Assembly (NCBI GenBank): GCA_964530165.1
Contig: CAZGYE010000080.1
Span: 1-18,859 of the forward strand
Direction: 5' to 3'
Length of the DNA: 18,859 nt
Source of the DNA: CAZGYE01 sp964530165
Lineage (GTDB): Bacteria > Planctomycetota > Planctomycetia > Planctomycetales > Planctomycetaceae
In this document: positions 13,703-18,859 of the stretch, one piece after another
Position numbering within the stretch: position 1 is the first letter of the stretch
How the letters are laid out: each line of letters starts with the position of its first letter
Program-made: the position numbers and the translations under genes
Notes under the pieces: model-generated
The model's input: the letters and a program-made list of their open reading frames with translations, nothing else
The model's database searches: none
Told to the model about the DNA's origin: nothing

Positions 13703-13715
13703 AAGGGTCTCGTGG

Positions 13716-13735
13716 GGCAGGCTTTCCAGCCTGCC
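13716..13735. repeat. Inverted copy of the 28-bp repeat, perfect 8-bp-stem hairpin
   Basis: GGCAGGCTTTCCAGCCTGCC is a perfect palindrome with a 4-base loop, 13 bases after the lipoprotein stop codon. It is the reverse orientation of the units at 13745-13884. It could help end transcription or protect the mRNA 3' end, but no U-tract follows. Confidence 0.75.
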
Positions 13736-13744
13736 ACGACCAAT

Positions 13745-13884
13745 CGGCAGGCTGGAAAGCCCACCCCACACTCGGCAGGCTGGAAAGCCCACCCCACACT
13801 CGGCAGGCTGGAAAGCTTACCCCACACTCGGCAGGCTGGAAAGCCCACCCCACACTCGGCAGGCTGGAAAGCCTGCCTCACACT
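13745..13884. repeat. Five tandem copies of a 28-bp palindromic repeat
   Basis: Units start at 13745, 13773, 13801, 13829 and 13857, each opening CGGCAGGCTGGAAAGC and closing in CACACT. Copies 1, 2 and 4 are identical. Copy 3 has GCTTACC in place of GCCCACC, and copy 5 reads GCCTGCC, restoring a perfect GGCAGGCT/AGCCTGCC stem (13858-13877). There are no spacers, so it is not a CRISPR array. The array fills the convergent gap between the lipoprotein gene and fba. Frames through it read as repetitive GWKAHPT-like peptides, which I treat as non-coding. Confidence 0.92.
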
Positions 13885-13897
13885 CCGGTAGCCTTCC

Positions 13898-14929
13898 TTA
13901 GACGGTTCCGCAGATCGACTTCCCGCTGGAGAGCAGCGCGTCGCACGCTTCACCAAGCCGGGCCGCGAGGCCGGCTTCGGCGGCTTTCAGATAGCTGCGC
14001 GGATCGTAGACCTTTTTGTTGCCGATCTCGCCGTCGATCTTCAGCACGCCGTCGTAGTTTTTCAGCATGTGATCGGCCACGGGCCGCGTGAAGGCATACT
14101 GTGTGTCGGTGTCGATATTCATCTTCACGACGCCGTACGCCAGCGTTTCGCGGATTTGTTCCACGGGGGTCCCCGAGCCGCCGTGGAACACGAGATCGAA
14201 TTCCGCCTGCGGTCCGTGCTTGGCGATGAGGGCCGCTTGGCCCTGCTTGAGAATCTCGGGCCGAAGTTTCACCGCCCCCGGCTTGTAACTGCCGTGCACG
14301 TTTCCGAACGTGGCCGCGAACATGTAACGGCCGAGACCTGCGAGGGCTTCGTAGAGGTACAGCATGTCTTCGGGCGTGGTGTAGAGTTTCTCTGCCGGCC
14401 GATCGGAATGATCGACGCCGTCCTCTTCTCCGCCGACGACGCCCGCCTCCACCTCCAGAATCATTTCATTCGCCGCACACAGTTGCAGGATTTCCTTGGA
14501 GAGTTCTACGTTCTGCTGCAACGGCAGCTCCGAGGCGTCGAGCATGTGCGACCCGAAGAGGTTCGGCTGACCGGCTTCGCGGCGACGGGCGGTCTCGGCG
14601 ATCAACGGCCTCAGGAAACCATCGACTTTGTCCGGCTGGCAGTGATCGGTGTGCAGAGCGATCAGCACGTCAACCCGTTCGGCCAACCGATGGGCGGCCT
14701 CGGCCAGCACAATCGCGCCCAGAACCGAATCGCCGACGCTCAAGCCGGACGCGAACTTTGCCCCGCCGAGGGAGACCTGAATGATCCCGTCGGATTTTTT
14801 CTCGGCAAACGCCCTCAACGCTCCGTTGATCGTCGTGATCGAGGTGACGTTAATCGCCGGGTACGCGTAACCACCTTGCTGAGCGGCGTCGAGCATGGCG
14901 GCATATTGGGCCGGTGTCGCAATGGGCAT
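13898..14929 (-). CDS. fba: Class II fructose-bisphosphate aldolase
   Basis: This zinc enzyme cleaves or forms fructose 1,6-bisphosphate in glycolysis and gluconeogenesis, in the cytoplasm. The 343-residue protein has the catalytic and zinc pair Asp95-His96 (LHTDHC), further zinc ligands in EVEAGVVGGEEDGVD, FGNVHG (His212) and VFHGGSG (His249), and 'GVVKMNIDTDTQYAF' for phosphate binding. Length and the 'GGEEDGVDH' stretch point to the class IIA (E. coli FbaA) branch. The start at 14929 has AGGA about 10 bases upstream. It is transcribed alone, divergent from the membrane glycosyltransferase gene. Its 3' end abuts the 28-bp repeat array, whose perfect-hairpin unit lies 20 bases downstream of the stop. 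Confidence 0.95.
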   Translation of the reverse strand: MPIATPAQYAAMLDAAQQGGYAYPAINVTSITTINGALRAFAEKKSDGIIQVSLGGAKFASGLSVGDSVLGAIVLAEAAHRLAERVDVLIALHTDHCQPDKVDGFLRPLIAETARRREAGQPNLFGSHMLDASELPLQQNVELSKEILQLCAANEMILEVEAGVVGGEEDGVDHSDRPAEKLYTTPEDMLYLYEALAGLGRYMFAATFGNVHGSYKPGAVKLRPEILKQGQAALIAKHGPQAEFDLVFHGGSGTPVEQIRETLAYGVVKMNIDTDTQYAFTRPVADHMLKNYDGVLKIDGEIGNKKVYDPRSYLKAAEAGLAARLGEACDALLSSGKSICGTV

Positions 14930-14966
14930 GGTTTGAGCTTCCTATTTCTCTCTGTTTGTTGGGGCA

Positions 14967-14995
14967 ATCCTATCACGATCACCGAGAGTGGACAA
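14967..14995 (-). promoter_or_regulatory. Candidate promoter for fba
   Basis: TTGTCC (14995-14990) and TAGGAT (14972-14967) are 17 bases apart, each 4/6 to consensus. The predicted start is about 30 bases before the ATG at 14929. Confidence 0.4.
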
Positions 14996-15054
14996 GTTGC
15001 GTGATTCAGACTACCCTACCCGCGCACCAAGCCGTGACGACCGCAGGGCCTGCT

Positions 15055-16311
15055 ATGCCGAAGCTAATCCGCCGCAATGGGTTGCTGGTGATTCTCGCCG
15101 TTGGGCTGTTGGGGCGGGTTGGTCTGGCGGTGGGCCTGCAAATCTGGTTAGACCGTCAGCCGCGGCAGTTTCTGATCGAAGGCGACGCCAACGGATATTG
15201 GGAACTGGGACACCGATTGGCGGAAGGTCGAGCTTATGAGCTGCATGTTCCGCCGCGGCGCGTGTTGCGGATGCCCGGCTTCCCGGCGGTTTTGGCTTTG
15301 TCGATGAAACTTCCGCCGGACGGCAGTTTTCTGGTCGCCCGCATCCTGCTGGCCGCTATCGGAACCGCCGCGTGTGGTTTCGTCTATCTGCTGGCTTCTG
15401 AGCTGGCCGATGAAGAGACCGGTCTGGTCGCGGCCGGTTTCACGGCCGTCTCGCCCACCCTGGCCGGCTTCAGCGTGGTGATCCTCAGCGAGACGTGCTT
15501 TGCCGCGTGCCTGCTGGTCAACCTGTTGTTCATGGCGAAACTCGTGAAGACCGAGTTCGGCCCGGCGCAGCGACGGCGGGCCGTGGCGCTCTCGGTGTTG
15601 ACCGGGGTCTCGGCGGCGCTGGCTTGTTACGTGAGACCAAGCTGGCTGCTCGTCGCTCCCGCATTTGCATGTGTTACCGTTCTGATTGCCGAAGAGAAGA
15701 AGCCGGCGCTGCTGCGCGGTTTGCTGGTTGTGGCGGTGCTGTTTCTGAGTTTGACGCCGTGGGCGATCCGCAACTATCGGGCGACCGGGCATTGGGTGTT
15801 CACGACGCTTTGGCTGGGGCCGAGCTTGTACGACGGACTGCATCCCGACGCGACCGGCGAGAGCGACATGACCTTTTACGAACGGGATCGGCCCCTGTTC
15901 ATGAAGATGTCGGAGTACGAAGTCGACCAGTATTATCGCCGCCGGGCATGGGAGTTTGCCGTCGAGAATCCGGGCCGAACGCTCAGCTTGGCGGGTGCGA
16001 AACTCGTGCGCTTCTGGAAGCCGTGGCCCAACGCGGCCCAGTTCGGCGGTTTCTGGCAACGGGCGGCGGTGGCGGTCTTCTTCGCCCCGATGGTGATCCT
16101 GGCAGGCGTCGGCTGGTGGGTGCGGCGGAAACAGACCTGGTTCTGGATGTTCACGATCGGCCCGGTCCTGTACTTCACGGCGCTGCACATGATCTTCGTC
16201 AGCTCGCTGCGCTACCGGCTGCCGGCCGAGTATCCGCTGTGGATCGCCTCGGCCGCGGGCCTGCAAGCTTGGCTGATCTCACGGAAAGAGCGCAAAGCTA
16301 TTCAATCGTGA
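15055..16311 (+). CDS. Family 39-type (PMT_2/ArnT-like) membrane glycosyltransferase
   Basis: This 418-residue integral membrane protein has about 8-10 hydrophobic helices, for example 9-31 and the segments near 'FLVARILLAAIGTAACGFVYLLA' (in two halves), 'GLLVVAVLFLSLTP' and 'AAVAVFFAPMVILAGVGWW'. An acidic motif just after helix 1, IEGDANGYW (Glu42, Asp44), matches the catalytic loop of GT-C enzymes that use polyprenyl-phosphate sugars. 'RMPGFPAVLAL' and 'SLRYRLPAEYPLWI' near the end are also typical of the group. The start at 15055 is chosen for an AGGG-like site 7 bases upstream and a Lys/Arg-rich N terminus before helix 1. An in-frame GTG at 15001 is possible. It is divergent from fba and convergent with the small two-gene module. 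Acceptor and sugar are unknown. Confidence 0.82.
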   Translation: MPKLIRRNGLLVILAVGLLGRVGLAVGLQIWLDRQPRQFLIEGDANGYWELGHRLAEGRAYELHVPPRRVLRMPGFPAVLALSMKLPPDGSFLVARILLAAIGTAACGFVYLLASELADEETGLVAAGFTAVSPTLAGFSVVILSETCFAACLLVNLLFMAKLVKTEFGPAQRRRAVALSVLTGVSAALACYVRPSWLLVAPAFACVTVLIAEEKKPALLRGLLVVAVLFLSLTPWAIRNYRATGHWVFTTLWLGPSLYDGLHPDATGESDMTFYERDRPLFMKMSEYEVDQYYRRRAWEFAVENPGRTLSLAGAKLVRFWKPWPNAAQFGGFWQRAAVAVFFAPMVILAGVGWWVRRKQTWFWMFTIGPVLYFTALHMIFVSSLRYRLPAEYPLWIASAAGLQAWLISRKERKAIQS

Positions 16312-16332
16312 TTTCACCGGATCCCGCAAGAG

Positions 16333-16590
16333 CTACCCTGGAATTGCTTCGCGTTCCATCTCGACCTTGGAGACGCGATACCCCGCGCGTTCGACATCGG
16401 CGATCGCGGATGTTATGGCCGTCTGCAATGAATCAGCGGCACGCTCGAACAACAATTCCATTCCGTCGGCATGTCCACGGATCGACGCATCGGTGCAGCC
16501 GGCGTTGCCAAGCGCATCCGTCGCGTCGAGCGTCTCGTCATGCGTCATTTGCGGCGCCGGAACGATTACGCTGAATCGATAATCGGACAT
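16333..16590 (-). CDS. Small partner protein of a HicA-like gene, possible antitoxin
   Basis: This 85-residue protein has a likely alpha/beta fold: a first strand (DYRFSVIVPA), a helix containing DALGNAGCTDASI, then 'GMELLFERAADSLQTAI' and a final 'ADVERAGYRVSKVEME'. I recall small conserved hypothetical proteins with this 'F-E/D-R-x-A-x-S-L-x-x-A-I-x-x-A-I-x-D-V-x-x-A-G' pattern, often beside a HicA-like gene. The name of the family is not known to me. The start at 16590 has a strong AGGAG about 9 bases upstream, better than most in this window. It follows the HicA-like gene by 16 bases on the same strand. An antitoxin role is an inference from the arrangement only. Confidence 0.75.
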   Translation of the reverse strand: MSDYRFSVIVPAPQMTHDETLDATDALGNAGCTDASIRGHADGMELLFERAADSLQTAITSAIADVERAGYRVSKVEMEREAIPG

Positions 16591-16606
16591 GGTCGAAGTT
16601 CTCCTG

Positions 16607-16828
16607 TTACTCGCCGGGGCAACGGTCCACTGTGCGTCGAATGTCCCGCGAGTGGCTCTCTGGATTCCTCGGCGTTGAATAGATCGACATCCAACACTGC
16701 CTGTGGCCAAACTGACAATAAACCACGCCCCATGCGTGGGCGCGCCCACTCGATTTCCTGACGGTCCAGCCTTGCTGCTCGGCGTACTTTAAGGCGTCCC
16801 GGATGTGTTTGTTCGGATGGTCCGCCAC
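16607..16828 (-). CDS. HicA-like small basic protein, candidate toxin
   Basis: This protein has 73 residues from the GTG at 16828. It reads HPNKHIRDALKYAEQQGW, then VRKSSGRAHAWG, then a Cys/His-containing stretch (YCQFGHRQC), then SIYSTPRNPESHSRDIRR and a C-terminal DRC. The order helix, strand, Gly/His turn, strand, 'STPRNPE', helix resembles the double-stranded-RNA-binding-like fold of HicA mRNA interferases, with His40 (HAWG) as a possible catalytic residue. An in-frame TTG at 16864 is rejected as start because it lies inside the -10 box. GTG has AGGAAA upstream and the predicted transcript begins near 16857. A housekeeping nucleic-acid-binding role is possible. Confidence 0.7.
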   Translation of the reverse strand: MADHPNKHIRDALKYAEQQGWTVRKSSGRAHAWGVVYCQFGHRQCWMSIYSTPRNPESHSRDIRRTVDRCPGE

Positions 16829-16863
16829 TTTCCTGCTTTCCTGGTTGTCTTGCGACAACTCCA

Positions 16864-16872
16864 ATTATACCA
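16864..16872 (-). promoter_or_regulatory. Extended -10 promoter for the HicA-like module
   Basis: On the minus strand TGGTATAAT (16872-16864) combines a perfect TATAAT with the TGn extension. No good -35 box precedes it (TTCGCG, 3/6, at 17-base spacing), as is usual for extended -10 promoters. Transcription would start near 16857, about 28 bases before the GTG. It is the best -10 match I found in the window. Confidence 0.65.
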
Positions 16873-16989
16873 TTGGCGGGTGGCTCCGCGAAGTCGAGTC
16901 ACGCGCGTCGGAACAGGACCGAATCTTGGGGCGTTCGCCTCGAACTGCGTTACTTGGGGCCAAGCTTCCGCGCAATGTCAATCAGATCA

Positions 16990-18859
16990 TCAAAGATTCC
17001 GTGCATTGCCGTTCGTCACTTCGAGGGGGGCGAGTTGGCAAGCCCCGCAGACGTCGCAGGCCCGTTCGGTTCGCAGGGCCAGCGCCCCGGTCGGGCACAC
17101 GTCGGCGCATTGCCGCGCAACAGCCTGTAAGCCGTCGGACAACTTCCCGTCGAATGGAACGCCCACCGCCACCTGAAAACCTCTTCCGATCAGCGCCAGG
17201 CCCAACTCCTCGTTGGCTTCGGCGGCGACCCGGACGCACGCATCGCACATGATGCACTTGCCCGGTTCGTAGATGATCGCGGAATGGGTCAGGTCCTGGG
17301 AGAACCGTCGCCGCTCGCCGACGAACCGGTAGGGATCGGCGTCGTACTCGGTGGCGTATTTCCGCAGGTGGCAGCCGACGACCTTTCTGCATCCGCAGGT
17401 CATGCATCGGCGGGCCTCGGCGACGGCCTGCGCTGCGGTGAACGGGGCTTCGACTTCATCGAAGCTCGTCCGGCGCTGCTCGAGATCGATTTGGCGCCCG
17501 ACCGTCCGGGGCGCCGCCTCGATCCGGCGGTAAACCGCAGCGATTTCTTCTTCGTCGAGCCTGCGCATCAGGATATTGGCGACCCGCTTCTCTCCGACGA
17601 GGGGCCGGCCGGTGAGATACTGATCGATCGACACCGCCGCCAGGCGACCGGCCGCCACCGCGCGAACGGCGAGGTCCGGACCGGAGACCGCATCGCCGCC
17701 CGCAAAGACCCCGGCAATGTTCGTCGCCAACGTTTGAGGATCGGCGGTGACGCCCCACTTGGTCACCTGCAGGCCTTCGCTGGCCGCCAGGCGACAGTCC
17801 ACCGTCTGGCCGATGGCCGCGATCACCGTGTCGGCCTCGACGCGGAACTCGGAACCGGGAATCGGGACGGGACGCCGTCGGCCCGATGCGTCCGGCTCAC
17901 CCAACTCCATCCGCAGGCAGGTCAACTCCAGCGAGTCGTCGCCGCAGCGGGCCAGTCGGCTGGGGGCGACGAGGTATTCGATCTGGACGCCTTCCAGCTC
18001 AGCGCCGTCGACCTCTTCCATCAAGCAGGGCATTTCCTTTCGCGTCCGCCGGTACAAGACCCTCACGGATTGGGCGCCCAAGCGGACTGCCGTGCGGCAC
18101 GCGTCCATGGCCGTATTGCCGCCGCCGACCAGCACGACTCTCTCACCAAGCTGCGGCCGTTCCCCCTTGGCGACCCGTTCGAGGAACTCGATGCCCGAAA
18201 CGGCGAGCGCTTCTCCTTCACAGCGTAAGCTTTGCGAGCCTGCCGCTCCAATGGCGATGAACACCGCGTCGTGCCGCGCCTGCAAATCGGCGAGCGAAAA
18301 ATCGGCCCCCCAGCGGCGGTTCATCTCGAACTGCGCACCTAGATGCCGGATGAGGTCGATTTCGGCGTCCAAAGCGGCGTTGGGCAGACGATACTCGGGG
18401 ATGCCGTAGCGCAGCATTCCGCCCGGCTGCGGCTGCGCGTCGAAGAGCGTGCAGTCATGGCCCATCTGGAGCAAATAGTACGCCGCGGCCAGGCCGGCCG
18501 GACCGGCGCCGACGATCGCCGCCGCCTTCCCACTCCGGTCGACTTGCGACGGCACGAAAGGCCGGCCGGAAGCCAGGTCGTCTTCGGCGACGAACCGGTG
18601 CAACGCACCGATCGAGAGGCTCTCGTCCAGTTCGCCTCGCCGGCAGTGCTCCTCGCACAATCGCGGACAGACTTGTCCCAAGGCGCGCGGCAGCGCCAGA
18701 CGTTGGGAGATCACCTGCATCGCCTGGAGACGCTCCCCCGTGGCAAGCTGATACGCGAACCCCGGGATGTCCAGACCGGCCGGACACGTGGCGTGGCACG
18801 GCGCGATGCAGTCGCCTGCATGATCGGAAAGCAACAGCTCCAGCGCCATCTTTCGGGTG
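16990..18859 (-). CDS. GltD-like FAD/NAD(P) oxidoreductase with Fe-S clusters, 5' end beyond right edge
   Basis: The frame is open to the right edge, and the ATG at 18849 is probably internal, since '(R)KMALELLLSDHAGDC' matches the middle of relatives with an N-terminal 2Fe-2S domain. Counting from 18849 (619 residues), there is a GltD-type Fe-S domain (Cys14, 18, 22, 61, 65, 69), an FAD site GAGPAG (114-119), an NAD(P) site VVLVGGGNTAMDA, and the FAD-closing VFAGGDAVSGPDLAVRA. Then come Cys482/485/487/493, and a C-terminal ferredoxin-like part with CIMCDAC (532-538), CPTG (585) and CDVCGAC (598-604). This set is typical of electron-transfer subunits associated with formate dehydrogenase, NuoG-like or NADP-reducing complexes. 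The partner is not in view. It is the only gene on its transcript here; the next gene on the strand has its own promoter. Confidence 0.85.
   Translation of the reverse strand, partial: TRKMALELLLSDHAGDCIAPCHATCPAGLDIPGFAYQLATGERLQAMQVISQRLALPRALGQVCPRLCEEHCRRGELDESLSIGALHRFVAEDDLASGRPFVPSQVDRSGKAAAIVGAGPAGLAAAYYLLQMGHDCTLFDAQPQPGGMLRYGIPEYRLPNAALDAEIDLIRHLGAQFEMNRRWGADFSLADLQARHDAVFIAIGAAGSQSLRCEGEALAVSGIEFLERVAKGERPQLGERVVLVGGGNTAMDACRTAVRLGAQSVRVLYRRTRKEMPCLMEEVDGAELEGVQIEYLVAPSRLARCGDDSLELTCLRMELGEPDASGRRRPVPIPGSEFRVEADTVIAAIGQTVDCRLAASEGLQVTKWGVTADPQTLATNIAGVFAGGDAVSGPDLAVRAVAAGRLAAVSIDQYLTGRPLVGEKRVANILMRRLDEEEIAAVYRRIEAAPRTVGRQIDLEQRRTSFDEVEAPFTAAQAVAEARRCMTCGCRKVVGCHLRKYATEYDADPYRFVGERRRFSQDLTHSAIIYEPGKCIMCDACVRVAAEANEELGLALIGRGFQVAVGVPFDGKLSDGLQAVARQCADVCPTGALALRTERACDVCGACQLAPLEVTNGNARNL

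Noticed and set aside
13745..13884. Five evenly spaced repeats resembling a CRISPR array
   Set aside because: The 28-bp units abut directly with no unique spacers, and no cas gene is present.
13699..14091. Frames through the repeat array encoding GWKAHPT/RQAGKPTPH repeats
   Set aside because: Every frame on both strands of a 28-bp tandem repeat yields repetitive peptides; this is a known source of spurious genes.
14069..15004. Long open frame on the + strand opposite fba
   Set aside because: Antisense to a complete class II aldolase; composition is typical of a shadow frame.
15148..16266. Long open frame on the minus strand opposite the membrane glycosyltransferase
   Set aside because: Gln/Arg/His-rich with no hydrophobic or domain pattern, opposite a protein with clear membrane helices.
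16950..17006. Eighteen-codon frame on the minus strand (MHGIFDDLIDIARKLGPK) overlapping the end of the oxidoreductase gene
   Set aside because: It reads like a plausible helix but is too short to support, has no clear ribosome binding site, and could be chance.
17284..18228. Long open frame on the + strand opposite the FAD oxidoreductase
   Set aside because: Antisense shadow of a protein with intact Fe-S, FAD and NAD(P) motifs; no motif or promoter of its own.

Overview
The window is a GC-rich bacterial chromosome segment that looks like Planctomycetota. The pointers are a soluble Hanks-type kinase with the N-terminal module often seen in planctomycete kinases (a 'LVNEGLL'-type stretch leading into 'LGKYKLLDLLGQGGMG'), a cysteinyl-tRNA synthetase with an insertion before a degenerate KMSKS loop, weak Shine-Dalgarno use, and a tandem array of a palindromic 'GGCAGGCTGGAAAGCC' repeat. 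This assignment is an inference from family knowledge, not a database result. I count 15 protein genes, two cut by the window edges. I saw no tRNA, rRNA, CRISPR or insertion sequence. No gene-free stretch exceeds 300 bases; the longest is 2069-2358 (290 bases).

Left part (1-5.6 kb). A leftward operon holds a small ABM-domain monooxygenase-like protein, a secreted or membrane-anchored PIG-L (LmbE-like) deacetylase coupled to it by an ATGA overlap, and a zinc-ribbon protein with a proline-rich tail that runs off the left edge. Divergent from it, on the + strand, are a secreted thioredoxin-like (TlpA) protein with EF-hand-like loops and, 2 bases later, an isopropylmalate/homocitrate synthase-family enzyme without the usual C-terminal regulatory domain.

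Middle part (5.6-12.7 kb). An L-rhamnonate dehydratase-like enolase-superfamily gene on + converges on, and overlaps, a leftward series. Read in transcription order that series is ispF, cysS, ruvC, ruvA, then, after a 209-base gap with its own candidate promoter, a Ser/Thr kinase and a family-2 glycosyltransferase. ispF has a good sigma-70-like promoter, and its leader contains a perfect TGTGA-N6-TCACA palindrome.

Right part (12.8-18.9 kb). A putative lipoprotein gene (+) converges on class II fructose-bisphosphate aldolase (-), with a five-copy 28-bp repeat array between them. A family-39-type membrane glycosyltransferase (+) follows. Then comes a compact two-gene leftward module, a HicA-like small protein and an 85-residue partner with a consensus extended -10 promoter, which is a candidate toxin-antitoxin-like pair. 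The right edge holds a large GltD-like FAD/Fe-S oxidoreductase whose N terminus lies outside the window.

The most unusual DNA-level signal is three unrelated short repeat tracts, each with 7-bp periodicity, and each starting at or covering the stop codon of a gene (leuA-like, ruvC, ispF). The most plausible under-described system at protein level is the two-gene module at 16.3-16.9 kb.
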